From the NCBI GenBank assembly GCA_965656785.1, contig CBFHLY010000009.1, positions 26,341 to 90,340 of the forward strand: 64,000 nucleotides of DNA, in the 5' to 3' direction. Both the position numbers and the translations under genes were made by a program. This stretch comes from JALQTD01 sp965656785 (GTDB taxonomy: Bacteria; Bacteroidota; Bacteroidia; Flavobacteriales_D; Sanyastnellaceae). The notes beneath the pieces are model-generated. The model made no database searches and was not told where the DNA came from. It saw only the letters and a list, made by a program, of their open reading frames with translations. This document shows positions 8,360 to 17,060 of this stretch, one piece after another. How positions within the stretch are numbered: the stretch's first letter is position 1; the number at the start of each line of letters is the position of its first letter.

Positions 8360-10762
8360 TCAGTGAATCGACAACCGTCCCGTCATCGGTTGGGCGTTGC
8401 GCCCCGTCAGCCGATACACGTAGCTTCCAGGTTCCAAATCTTCTCGTTGGAGGCGAAGCTCCACCCCATTGACCTCCTCGCTTCGCACTACGCGACCTCG
8501 GGAATCGAGCAGTTCGAAGAGCACCGGCTGACGGCTGGGATTGTCGAACCGAATGAGCGCCTCATCCGTCATCGGATTCGGGAACACCATCGGAGCTGCA
8601 GCCGTGAACTCGCTGACCGAATTCACCAGCACGCAACCGTTCTCGATGAGGTTCACGGTGTTTTCGTAGTTGTCGTTCACGACGTCCACGATGTTGTCGA
8701 TGCAAATCTCGTCGGAAACATTCGACCAATAGAGCCGCACAAGCGGAACCCATTCGTAGTTTTTCTTGAAGCTCTCCCCTTCATAGGACAAACCGATGAC
8801 CTTCTGTCCCCCGGGCATGTGCGCCGGTTGAATCGGGTACTCGATGGGGTCAGCGATGCTCACCGCACTGGCAATGCCCATGCCGCTCACCACAAACTCG
8901 TAGCCCACAATGCGGTTGTTGGGATTCAAGACATGCACGTCCACAAAGCCCTCGCTCGTGTTCACCGCACCGATGGAGAACCGAACGGAATCGAAGGGAT
9001 TCGTGATGGCTACCACCGGGAATTGGCATTTGTCGTGTACACCGGATGAGTCCGGGTGTTGGTGCGCCGCGTTGAAAAACTGGCACTGCGACATCAGGGC
9101 CGCGTCCGTCACGCTGATGGCTCCGTCTTGGTCGATGTCCGTGCAGGGAAGCGCCTCAATGTCATTGCCCAAAATGTGCTCCACGTAATCGACCGCATCC
9201 GAATACTCCTGCGCACCGTTCGCATCGAGGTCACCCATGAGGGCGGAGCCGTTGCAGTCCCCATTGCAGTCGGGCTGCGCCAAACCGAACACCTCTCCCA
9301 TGCAGTCGGTGTACTGCGGGCAGTCGTCGAATTCCTCGATGACCAGCGCCCCACTGGAGCGGTCTATGCCGATGCACACCACGGCCCAGTTGTTGTCGTA
9401 CGAAATTTCGTAACGCCCCAAGGCGTCAGGGCTCTCGTCCCAGTTCACGCGCACCACCAACTGGTATTGGCCGTCGGGAATGTCGGTCACATCGATCCAC
9501 TGGCAGGACAAACCGCTGCTGTAGATGTCTCCACAATGCGCCGAAATGCCCATGTTGCTGCAACCGTACTGCGCCGTTCCCCCATCGCTACACTCCAAAT
9601 CCATCACGCAAAATCCATTCTTGAACCCGATGGGCAGGGCGGTGCCGTCCATTTCAAACAAAATGTACTCTGCATACCCTTTGTAGTGGAAGTGGTTGTG
9701 GCAATCGCCCCATTCGAATTGCTGGGTCTCCGCGTTGTTGGACGTTGGGCCGATGTAGTAGTCCACGTCCCCAACGTTCTTGATGTGGGTCGTGAACCGG
9801 ACCAACTCCCGCGTTCCGTAGCCGTTCAGACAGCCTTCCCCGACATAGCAATCCCCCTGCCCCACGTTCAAAGTCGCAGCGGTCAAGCTATTGGAAATCG
9901 CACTCTCCAACACCGTCAAATCCGGCCCCGTGCAATCGGGATCGCCCGGGTAAGAGCACTCCCCCGAGTCAACCTCCGCAAGCGGGCTGTAATTGCACGC
10001 CGCCTCGTCCATGCAGCCGGTCGGCGGCCCCACAAAGTCGAACTCCCATGCAAAATCCGCGTTGCACGAACCGTCGGGGCTCGCGATGCGGATCCAATAC
10101 GTGACGCCTTCTTCCAACAGCACCGTCAAGTTCGCTGATTCCCCGCAACCGCCTTCGAAATCGTCGTAATAAATCGAACCTTCGTTGGTGTCGTCGAAGT
10201 TGTTCATGTTGCAGTAATCGTAGACCCACAGCCGCGTGTTGCAAGCCGCCTCGCACGTGCTCAGGAGGTACATGCCGTTTGCAGGTGGGGTGAACGTGTA
10301 CCAATAGGTGTCGGCTGTTTGGTCCACCATGCCGTAATCGGCGTCCGTCAGCAGCTGAGCGTCCGAACACGTGTACCCTTCTGGACAAAGGAAATAAGCG
10401 GACTCACCAAAACCGTAGCTGTTGCCCGAAGCCACTTCCTCCCCATCGATGGAAATCCAGTAGCCTCCCGGGCTGTAAATGCCATCGCCGTATGAATCGT
10501 TGATGTGGAATTCGAGGCAAGGCGCTTCTTCTTCCGAAGCAAAACACACCACGGTCTCCTCCAACACCCCCGAAGTTCCGCCGCTCCCTTCAGCCAAAAC
10601 GACCGCCCCCGAGAGCAACTCCCAGGAGGTTTCATTGGGCCAATTGTCCGGTTGTACCCCGATGGTGATTTCGATTTCACCGGCTGCACATTGAGCTGAA
10701 AGGTGATGAGGAACAAGGGAGAAGATTCCCAAAACGAGGAACAAAGATGAATGGAGTTTCAT
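8360..10762 (-). CDS. secreted lysyl oxidase homologue with dockerin-like and T9SS type A domains
   Basis: 800 aa. Signal peptide 1-23; N-terminal beta domain and pre-peptidase-like region (about 24-245); one Cys-rich CNYSP-type module (about 249-272); lysyl-oxidase domain (about 280-465); dockerin/EF-hand-like Ca loops (about 508-560, DLDANGAQEYSDAVD and DIDQDGAISVTDA); T9SS type A CTD at the end (PNPMTDEALIRF, GSYVYRLTG). In the oxidase domain His355-x-His357-x-His359 is the copper site, and Lys381 (GFKNGFCVMD) and Tyr414 (before CQWIDVTDI) align with the pair that forms lysyl tyrosylquinone in animal LOX. Predicted to oxidise lysine amines of surface or extracellular proteins. First gene of the operon; a TAACTTAC -7 box lies at 10791-10798. 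Confidence 0.88.
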   Translation of the reverse strand: MKLHSSLFLVLGIFSLVPHHLSAQCAAGEIEITIGVQPDNWPNETSWELLSGAVVLAEGSGGTSGVLEETVVCFASEEEAPCLEFHINDSYGDGIYSPGGYWISIDGEEVASGNSYGFGESAYFLCPEGYTCSDAQLLTDADYGMVDQTADTYWYTFTPPANGMYLLSTCEAACNTRLWVYDYCNMNNFDDTNEGSIYYDDFEGGCGESANLTVLLEEGVTYWIRIASPDGSCNADFAWEFDFVGPPTGCMDEAACNYSPLAEVDSGECSYPGDPDCTGPDLTVLESAISNSLTAATLNVGQGDCYVGEGCLNGYGTRELVRFTTHIKNVGDVDYYIGPTSNNAETQQFEWGDCHNHFHYKGYAEYILFEMDGTALPIGFKNGFCVMDLECSDGGTAQYGCSNMGISAHCGDIYSSGLSCQWIDVTDIPDGQYQLVVRVNWDESPDALGRYEISYDNNWAVVCIGIDRSSGALVIEEFDDCPQYTDCMGEVFGLAQPDCNGDCNGSALMGDLDANGAQEYSDAVDYVEHILGNDIEALPCTDIDQDGAISVTDAALMSQCQFFNAAHQHPDSSGVHDKCQFPVVAITNPFDSVRFSIGAVNTSEGFVDVHVLNPNNRIVGYEFVVSGMGIASAVSIADPIEYPIQPAHMPGGQKVIGLSYEGESFKKNYEWVPLVRLYWSNVSDEICIDNIVDVVNDNYENTVNLIENGCVLVNSVSEFTAAAPMVFPNPMTDEALIRFDNPSRQPVLFELLDSRGRVVRSEEVNGVELRLQREDLEPGSYVYRLTGRNAQPMTGRLSIH

Positions 10763-10790
10763 GGCGTTGGTTTCAAATCGTTGCAGTCGG

Positions 10791-10798
10791 GTAAGTTA
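10791..10798 (-). promoter_or_regulatory. -7 box of the LOX/CotH operon
   Basis: TAACTTAC on the minus strand, 28 nt before the LOX start; a variant of TAnnTTTG. It lies in the 140-nt divergent gap shared with the 36-aa ORF. Confidence 0.45.
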
Positions 10799-10890
10799 CT
10801 GCATCCACGCTCTAAACCCGCAAGGGGCTCAAAGCGTTGCATGCGTTGTGAACAAAATGGAACGTGCGTTGCAACTGCTTCAAGTTGCGC

Positions 10891-10898
10891 TATTTTTG
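10891..10898 (+). promoter_or_regulatory. -7 box, leaderless small ORF
   Basis: TATTTTTG, an exact TAnnTTTG match, ending 4 nt before the ATG at 10903. Confidence 0.55.
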
Positions 10899-10902
10899 CG
10901 GC

Positions 10903-11013
10903 ATGTCACACGATCACCACGAACCCCAACAGAACGAAATCGCTGGACCCGTCGTGTTCGCGCTGATGATGTTCGCCATCGCCATCATGGCGATTGCCTT
11001 CATGGCTTCCTGA
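10903..11013 (+). CDS. 36-aa single-helix membrane peptide
   Basis: Too short for most gene finders. The protein starts MSHDHHEPQQNEIAGPVVF and continues as one hydrophobic Met/Ala/Ile helix to residue 36. The His-rich polar head with a single helix recalls small accessory subunits of membrane complexes, but no homology is claimed. Support for it being real: an exact -7 box 4 nt upstream in the same geometry as many genes here, and a strong terminator 22 nt downstream. Confidence 0.6.
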   Translation: MSHDHHEPQQNEIAGPVVFALMMFAIAIMAIAFMAS

Positions 11014-11035
11014 ATCCCACGGGCGATTTCGTGAA

Positions 11036-11069
11036 AAAACCCCGCGTCGGCAGCCGACGCGGGGTTTTT
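11036..11069. terminator. bidirectional rho-independent terminator
   Basis: Stem of A-rich foot plus CCCCGCGTCGG (11040-11050), loop CAG, arm 11054-11064, then five T. A-run upstream and T-run downstream let it serve both the 36-aa ORF (+) and the S46 peptidase gene (-). Confidence 0.9.
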
Positions 11070-11087
11070 CTTTCTGGCAAGCGCTCC

Positions 11088-13205
11088 TCAGCGTACGAGG
11101 TCCATCTCGTCGACCAAGTGACCCGCACCGGCATAGACGTCCACTACCCAGAGAACGTATCGGATGTCCACCATGATGTTCCGGCAACGGGTCTCATCGA
11201 ACAGGATGTCGCTCATCGTGCTCTCCCACGTCCGGTCGAAGTTGATGCCGATGAGCTCCCCGTCACCATTGAGGGCAGGCGAACCCGAATTGCCGCCCGT
11301 GGTGTGGTTGCTCCCCGTAAAGCACACCGGCAAATCGCCGTCCGCGTTGCCATAAGCCCCCCAATCTCCCCGACGCAACGCTTCGACCAAATCCTCGGGC
11401 AAATCGAAATCCGCGTCCCCCGGAATGTACTTCTGGAGGATGCCCTTGTGCGTCGTAAACGGCTCATAGCGCATGCCATCGTAAGGAGCGGAACCTTCGA
11501 CTTTGCCATAGGTCAAGCGCAACGTGCTGTTCGCATCCGGGAAAAACGCCTCGTCGGGAAAGAGCTCGCGCAGGGCCTGGGTGTAAGTGGAGGTCTGAAG
11601 GTCGAGGGCTTCGCGCAACCGACCGTACTCGGGTGCCACGGATTCAAAATACGTGCTGCGCAGTTGCGCGATGAGTTGGAATGCCGGGTCTTTCGCGAGC
11701 TTGGAAAACGCCTTCGGGCTGCCTTTATCGAGGAGCGCCACCAGGGCCTCTTCGTCGTCGAAGATGGATTTTCCGAACAAATCCGAAGCGAAGTCGGTCC
11801 CATTGCCCACTCCTTGCAACGCTTGCGGCAGGAATTCCGGACGGGGGGTGTGGGCGATGTACGGCCCCGTGAGCGCAGCGAGGATGGCCTCGTCGGTCGC
11901 AGCGTCGTACGTGCGGAAGTGCCCGCTCACCGTTCCACGCAGGGATTCCAACGTGGACTGCCATTCGCCTTTCTCTTCCAGTTCTGCACCGGACTCGATG
12001 GCGTTGCGAAAGGCGTGAGCGAAGTTCAGGATGTCGGCACCGTAGTACACGTATTCGATGAAGAGGGCCCGGGCGGTTTGGTAAGGAAAGTACTCCGCGT
12101 TCAGGGCTTGGATGGCGGGGACGCAAGCTGCGTAGGTGCGGTTGCCCGCTTGGGAGGCACGCTTGGCGAAGGAGGATTCGAGGTCGCGCTTCTTGCCCAG
12201 GGCGTTGAGTTCGATGAGGCCTTTGTTTTGGCCGATCCACTTCTTCCAAGCGTTCGCCACGCTGCTCTGCTTGTCCGCATAGCCGATGCGCAACGCTGCC
12301 GAGGAGGCGCGGGCCGCGTTGATGACCGCCAGGCTCGCGTCCCGCATGCCGATGCGCATGGGGTTGAGCTCGTTGATGACGAATTCCACGGCGTCCGATG
12401 TCAAGTACTGCTCCGTGGTTCCCGGGAAACCGAAGACCATGGTGAATTCACCGGGTTCCATGCCGCCGATTTGGACGGGAAGGTGGTGCGCAGGGCGGAA
12501 GGGCACGTTGTCTTCGGAGATGTCGGCGGGCGCGTTGTTCGCGTCGGCGTAGATGCGGAAGATGGAAAAATCGCCGGTGTGCCGAGGCCAAACCCAATTG
12601 TCCGTGTCCCCACCGAATTTCCCCACGGCACTCGGTGGCGCCCCGACCAAGCGCACGTCCCGGAAGGTCCGCGTCGTGATGAGGTAATGCGAGTTGCCAA
12701 AATCGAAGGCCACGACCTTGCCTTCCAAATCGGTGCCCTCGGTGGCCTCGGCCACGATGGCGGCGCGCTCGGCCTCGGCGTCCTCTGCTCCAAACATGCG
12801 GTCGGTTACGTCCACAATGCGGTCGATGAACGTCGCCGTCAAGTCCGGGTTGATGAGCTCCTCGTCCCGGGTCATCGCCCAAAAGCCATCGGTCAGGTAG
12901 TCGTTCTCGACGGTGCTGTGGTATGCGATTTGGCCATAACCGCAGTGGTGATTGGTCAACAAGAGCCCTTCCTCGCTCACCATTTCCGCCGTGCAGCCGC
13001 CCCCAAAATGCACGATGGCATCCTTCAAACTGCCTTGGTTCACGCTGTAAATGTCTTCCGCTGTCAGGTGCAAGCCCATGGCCTGCATTTCGCCTTCGAC
13101 GGCTTCGAGCAACGTGGGAATCCACATCCCTTCTTTCGCTCCCGCGCTGAATGTGAACAAGGCAAAGAGGGCGCTCAGGGCGGCGTGCTTCGATGGAACT
13201 TTCAT
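11088..13205 (-). CDS. S46 family dipeptidyl peptidase, DPP11 type
   Basis: Exported serine exopeptidase, 705 aa with signal peptide 1-23. Catalytic blocks: TNHHCGYG around residues 84-91 (His) and TGGNSGSPALNG with Ser640. The residue 18 positions after the serine is Arg658 (FDRTWES); in characterised S46 enzymes Arg there marks Asp/Glu-specific DPP11, Gly marks DPP7. Predicted to release acidic dipeptides in the periplasm or at the surface. Start is the ATG at 13205, where a signal peptide begins; the longer frame to 13232 adds only a polar stretch. A TAACTTGC -7 box lies at 13229-13236. Divergent from threonine aldolase. Confidence 0.93.
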   Translation of the reverse strand: MKVPSKHAALSALFALFTFSAGAKEGMWIPTLLEAVEGEMQAMGLHLTAEDIYSVNQGSLKDAIVHFGGGCTAEMVSEEGLLLTNHHCGYGQIAYHSTVENDYLTDGFWAMTRDEELINPDLTATFIDRIVDVTDRMFGAEDAEAERAAIVAEATEGTDLEGKVVAFDFGNSHYLITTRTFRDVRLVGAPPSAVGKFGGDTDNWVWPRHTGDFSIFRIYADANNAPADISEDNVPFRPAHHLPVQIGGMEPGEFTMVFGFPGTTEQYLTSDAVEFVINELNPMRIGMRDASLAVINAARASSAALRIGYADKQSSVANAWKKWIGQNKGLIELNALGKKRDLESSFAKRASQAGNRTYAACVPAIQALNAEYFPYQTARALFIEYVYYGADILNFAHAFRNAIESGAELEEKGEWQSTLESLRGTVSGHFRTYDAATDEAILAALTGPYIAHTPRPEFLPQALQGVGNGTDFASDLFGKSIFDDEEALVALLDKGSPKAFSKLAKDPAFQLIAQLRSTYFESVAPEYGRLREALDLQTSTYTQALRELFPDEAFFPDANSTLRLTYGKVEGSAPYDGMRYEPFTTHKGILQKYIPGDADFDLPEDLVEALRRGDWGAYGNADGDLPVCFTGSNHTTGGNSGSPALNGDGELIGINFDRTWESTMSDILFDETRCRNIMVDIRYVLWVVDVYAGAGHLVDEMDLVR

Positions 13206-13228
13206 GGTCGGACGTTGATTTGAAGGCT

Positions 13229-13236
13229 GCAAGTTA
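13229..13236 (-). promoter_or_regulatory. -7 box of the S46 peptidase gene
   Basis: TAACTTGC on the minus strand, 23 nt before the ATG at 13205. Confidence 0.4.
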
Positions 13237-13251
13237 CCGATTTCGTCGACT

Positions 13252-13259
13252 TACCTTCG
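13252..13259 (+). promoter_or_regulatory. -7 box, leaderless ltaE
   Basis: TACCTTCG, a TAnnTTTG variant ending 5 nt before the ATG at 13265. It decides that start over the in-frame upstream extension. Confidence 0.5.
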
Positions 13260-13264
13260 CGGGC

Positions 13265-14311
13265 ATGGAACGCATAGATTTTCGATCCGACACGGTCACG
13301 CGGCCAACGGCCGACATGCTGGCCGCCATGGGCGCTGCGGCGGTGGGCGATGACGTGTTTGCAGAGGACCCCACAGCTGCGGACTTGGAGCGGCGCTGTG
13401 CCCGCATGCTTGGGCACGAAGCCGGGCTTTTTTTCCCCTCTGGGACCATGGCAAATCAAGCGGCCATTCAGGTGCACGTCGCACCGGGGGACGAAGTCAT
13501 TTGCGGGGATTTGAGTCACATCTACCATTACGAAGGGGGCGGCATCGCGCGCAACGCGGGGGCGTCCGTCCGACTGCTCGCCGGCAACCGGGGGCGATTC
13601 ACAGCGGAGCAGGCCGTTGCAGCCATCAACCCGCCCGACAGCCACTTCGCCCGCACCGCCTTGATCGCCCTCGAAGACACGGTGAACAAAGGCGGGGGCG
13701 CGGTTTGGGCGGAGGACGAAATCGAGCGGATTCGCGCCGTGGCGGAAGCGCGGGGGTTGCCGCTTCACTTGGATGGAGCGCGGCTCTGGAACGCGCAAGT
13801 GGCCCGCGGCGCCAGCGTAGGAACGGATGCGGACTGGTCGGGGTATGGCCGGCGATTCGACTCCATCTCCGTATGCTTTTCAAAGGGCTTGGGCGCGCCC
13901 GTTGGCTCGGTGCTCGTCGGTTCGACGGATTTCATTCGCCGGGCGCATCGGGTCCGAAAGGTCATGGGCGGAGGGATGCGCCAAATCGGAGGCCTCGCCG
14001 CCGCCTGCCTTCACGCCCTCGACCACCACTTGCCGGAACTGCACCGCGACCACGAGCGTGCGCGGCGGTTGGGAGAGGCCCTGTTGGCCCATCCCGACTT
14101 CGTCGGACTCGAACCCGTGGAAACGAACATCGTCATCGCGGAGTTGCGCCCGGGAGTTGCCGCCGCGGAGGCCGCTCGGGAACTCGAGGAACGGGGCATG
14201 CGGTGCATGGCGTTTGGCCCGACGAAAATCCGCTGGGTCCTGCACCGCGACCTGAACGACGCCCACCTCGACCGCGCATTGGCCGTGCTCGAAGCGTGGC
14301 GCACTGCGTGA
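13265..14311 (+). CDS. ltaE: low-specificity L-threonine aldolase
   Basis: PLP enzyme cleaving L-threonine (and allo-threonine) to glycine and acetaldehyde; cytosolic, 348 aa, normal for the family. Visible blocks: DFRSDTVTRPT at the start, FFPSGTMANQ, HLDGARLWNA and CFSKGLGAPVGS with the PLP lysine Lys207. The upstream frame to 13193 reads through the promoter and was rejected. The gene ends 1 nt before the convergent T9SS gene. Confidence 0.95.
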   Translation: MERIDFRSDTVTRPTADMLAAMGAAAVGDDVFAEDPTAADLERRCARMLGHEAGLFFPSGTMANQAAIQVHVAPGDEVICGDLSHIYHYEGGGIARNAGASVRLLAGNRGRFTAEQAVAAINPPDSHFARTALIALEDTVNKGGGAVWAEDEIERIRAVAEARGLPLHLDGARLWNAQVARGASVGTDADWSGYGRRFDSISVCFSKGLGAPVGSVLVGSTDFIRRAHRVRKVMGGGMRQIGGLAAACLHALDHHLPELHRDHERARRLGEALLAHPDFVGLEPVETNIVIAELRPGVAAAEAARELEERGMRCMAFGPTKIRWVLHRDLNDAHLDRALAVLEAWRTA

Positions 14312-14312
14312 A

Positions 14313-16181
14313 TCAGCGCACCACGTGGAGGCGCTGAACGTCCCGCCCTTCCTGCGACTCGAAAAAGTACACCCCCGCGGGCCAATCAGCCACGTTCAAT
14401 TGCCCCTTTGAATCCGCCAACTCGGCAACCACGCGGCCGGTGGCATCGCGCACCCGTCCGGTTTGGCTTCCTGCTGGCAACTGCCAATTCACCACATCCG
14501 CCGCCGGATTCGGAAACACCATGAAGGCCTCAGCATCGAGCGCCTCCACCCCGGTGCTGCACGAACCGATGGTCAAAATCAGCACATCCGAGTGGTCGCA
14601 CCCCTCGTCGTTGCTCACGACCAAATACAAGGGATACGTGCCCACACCCCAATCGCTGGCCTCGATGTACAAAAACTGATTGATGGAGCCGTCCTGCCAA
14701 ACGTAATCCAACGCCGGCGGACCGTACAACAACAGGCTCTCGTCCAAGCAAATCAGCGTGTCGCCGCCCAACGAAAATTCGAGCGATGAACCGGACACCA
14801 CTTCCACTGACGCGAGGAACGTGCACCCTTCGTCATCCGTGACTTCGAGGTCGTACCATCCTTCCGGGAGCCCCGCTGGATCCTCTTCGATCGAGGTGAA
14901 CCCGGCATCCGTGGTCCACGCGAATTCGTAAGGCCCCGATCCGCCCGAAAGGGTCACTTCGATTCCGCCATCCGAAGCCCCGCTGCACGATGTCGACGAG
15001 GACGCAAAATCAAACACGAAGGGCTCGGGCGCAGTCAAGGTGACGCTTTCGTTATAGGTCACACCGCAAGCCGTGGTGAGCTCGACCTCGTAGGTTCCTG
15101 GGAACAGGGCGCCCGCATAAGGTGCATCGGTGTCCACGCCGTTGCCGGTGATGTGGTAGCTGGCTCCGAGGCCGCTTTCGTTCATCGCGAGAAGGATTTG
15201 GCCAGAAGGTTCGACTTCCTCGCTCAACGGACAATCCATGTTGCTGGTGAGCACATTGAACGATGGCGCCGCGTCCGGATTGGAGGCCACGGACACGAGC
15301 GCCGTCCCTGAGCTCCCCGCCCAGCCGTCGAGCTGAATGAGGTACATCGCGCCGGCTTCGAGGCAGTCCGATGCGATGCGGGAGGCGTATCCATTGCCCG
15401 GACCACACCCTCCCGGGATGTCGTCCGAAGCGCCAACGAGCGTGAACGAGGACCAATCGCCGCAATCGTCCACCCGGTACAGCGCAAGTTGCGTGTCCAT
15501 GTTGGTGCCCTCGTGGCAGCTGCTGATGAGCACGGGATCGGTGGAGTTGGCGGTGAAGCTGAGCCAAACCGTGCGCGCGATGTTCCCGTCCGAACCGCAC
15601 CACCAACCCTGCGTTCCGCACCCGCCCAGGGGGTTCGCGTCGGGCGACGGTTCGCCGATTTGGACGGTTGCACCTTCCGTCGAAACGGTGACGGTATCCC
15701 CGTCCACGGTGATGGCCGCTGCATCGCACGGGCTGTCGTGCTGAACAAAGGACGATTCCGAGGGACAGAAGTTCCAGGTATTGCCTGCGCCGGAGCCCGT
15801 GTACGCCCCGATTGCAACGCCATCAGCGGCCAGCTCGAATGACGTGCCCCCATCGCCGTAGTCGTCGATGTGAACGAAGTCGTAGCATCCCCACGTGGGC
15901 AGGCAAAACGGCCCCTCGGTGATAACGGCATTCGAAGCATACGTCACCGAAGCGTTCGCGTTGCCGTTTCCGTCGCATCCCACCTCGTCGGAGTTCCCCC
16001 CAAATGCCCACGGATTCATCCCGCATTCCGCACCGGTGTCCACGATCTCCCAATACACCTCATATCCCCAACCGTCCGTATCCACCGTGACGGTCAGCGC
16101 CGACTCGCCCGCTGGACATTGCGCAAAAAGGGAGGGAACCAGGACCCATGCTGCCCCGGTGATGGATGCTATCCTTAACAT
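14313..16181 (-). CDS. secreted T9SS type A protein, beta-rich
   Basis: 622 aa from the ATG at 16181; an in-frame TTG three codons upstream is possible. Signal peptide ends near SLFAQ. N-terminal domain contains the DDYGDGGTSFELAADG-type turn also seen in the LOX protein N-terminus; a middle pre-peptidase-like domain (about 140-300) is followed by SprB-like/PKD-like repeats (SGGSGPYEFAW) and a T9SS type A CTD (EAFMVFPNPAADVVNW, WPAGVYFFES). No catalytic motif seen; adhesin or structural surface protein is the best guess. Many Cys residues suggest disulphides. Confidence 0.8.
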   Translation of the reverse strand: MLRIASITGAAWVLVPSLFAQCPAGESALTVTVDTDGWGYEVYWEIVDTGAECGMNPWAFGGNSDEVGCDGNGNANASVTYASNAVITEGPFCLPTWGCYDFVHIDDYGDGGTSFELAADGVAIGAYTGSGAGNTWNFCPSESSFVQHDSPCDAAAITVDGDTVTVSTEGATVQIGEPSPDANPLGGCGTQGWWCGSDGNIARTVWLSFTANSTDPVLISSCHEGTNMDTQLALYRVDDCGDWSSFTLVGASDDIPGGCGPGNGYASRIASDCLEAGAMYLIQLDGWAGSSGTALVSVASNPDAAPSFNVLTSNMDCPLSEEVEPSGQILLAMNESGLGASYHITGNGVDTDAPYAGALFPGTYEVELTTACGVTYNESVTLTAPEPFVFDFASSSTSCSGASDGGIEVTLSGGSGPYEFAWTTDAGFTSIEEDPAGLPEGWYDLEVTDDEGCTFLASVEVVSGSSLEFSLGGDTLICLDESLLLYGPPALDYVWQDGSINQFLYIEASDWGVGTYPLYLVVSNDEGCDHSDVLILTIGSCSTGVEALDAEAFMVFPNPAADVVNWQLPAGSQTGRVRDATGRVVAELADSKGQLNVADWPAGVYFFESQEGRDVQRLHVVR

Positions 16182-16203
16182 GTTTTTCAAAACTTTTGTC
16201 GGC

Positions 16204-16211
16204 GGAAGATA
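16204..16211 (-). promoter_or_regulatory. -7 box of the 14313-16181 gene
   Basis: TATCTTCC on the minus strand, 22 nt before the ATG. A second variant, TACATTCG at 16243-16250 (+), is placed for divergent yaaA. Confidence 0.35.
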
Positions 16212-16277
16212 GCGCGAGATTGGATTGCGGACTGTGCCGTCCTACATTCGCCGCTTGCTTCCTTCAATCCCGCAACC

Positions 16278-17060
16278 ATGATTGTCCTGCTTTCCCCTGC
16301 GAAGACCATCGACTGCACCGCAATGGACCACGCCAGTTCGGCGTCTCAACCGGCCTTTCTGGAGGAGGCGGAGTATTTGGCCCACAAACTCGCGAAGTTC
16401 TCTTCGAAAAAGCTCCAATCGCTGATGAAAATCAGCCCGGAACTCGCCGAGTTGAACGTGGAACGCTACCGAAATTGGCACGCGCCGTTCCACCCGGGGA
16501 ATGCGTCGCCGTGCATCGAATGCTTCCAAGGGGAAGTGTACCGCGGATTGGATGCGAAGACGTTCAAGCAGCCGGATTTGGAGTTTGCCCAGCGGCACCT
16601 CCGCATTCTGAGCGGCCTGTATGGCGTGTTGCGGCCGCTGGATTTGATGCAACCCTATCGGTTGGAAATGGGGACCAAATGGCCCATCACCCCGACGAAG
16701 CCGAACCTCTACACGTACTGGGGAGACCGCATTGCGAAAGCGATTGCGGCCGATGCGGAAGGTGTTGTGGTGAATTTGGCCAGCCAAGAATACAGCAAGG
16801 CGGTCCAGCGTGACGCATTGAATGCGCCGGTCATCGACATCGAATTCAAGGACCTCGTGGGCGACCAATTCAAGGTGTTGGGAACGTATGCGAAGCACGC
16901 ACGCGGGGCCATGGCGCGGTTTGCCATCAAACGCCAAATCACCGATCCCGAAGGACTCAAGGACTTCAACGCGGGCGGTTACCTTTACACGGAGAATCTT
17001 TCAACGGAAACGACTTGGGTCTTCACCCGAGATCATCATTCAATCCCTTCTGATGTTTAA
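16278..17060 (+). CDS. yaaA: YaaA family peroxide-stress protein
   Basis: 260-aa DUF328/YaaA protein. In E. coli YaaA limits free intracellular iron during hydrogen-peroxide stress and binds DNA. Signatures: MIVLLSPAKTID at the N-terminus, LSGLYGVLRPLDLMQPYRLEMGT in the middle and VVNLASQEYSKAV. Complete length. Its last 8 bases overlap the FKBP start, so the two are probably one transcript. Confidence 0.93.
   Translation: MIVLLSPAKTIDCTAMDHASSASQPAFLEEAEYLAHKLAKFSSKKLQSLMKISPELAELNVERYRNWHAPFHPGNASPCIECFQGEVYRGLDAKTFKQPDLEFAQRHLRILSGLYGVLRPLDLMQPYRLEMGTKWPITPTKPNLYTYWGDRIAKAIAADAEGVVVNLASQEYSKAVQRDALNAPVIDIEFKDLVGDQFKVLGTYAKHARGAMARFAIKRQITDPEGLKDFNAGGYLYTENLSTETTWVFTRDHHSIPSDV

Noticed and set aside
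10761..13223. 820-codon plus-strand ORF opposite the S46 peptidase gene
   Set aside because: Shadow frame of a GC-rich gene: no domain, Arg/Val/Gly-heavy composition, while the minus strand has full S46 motifs.
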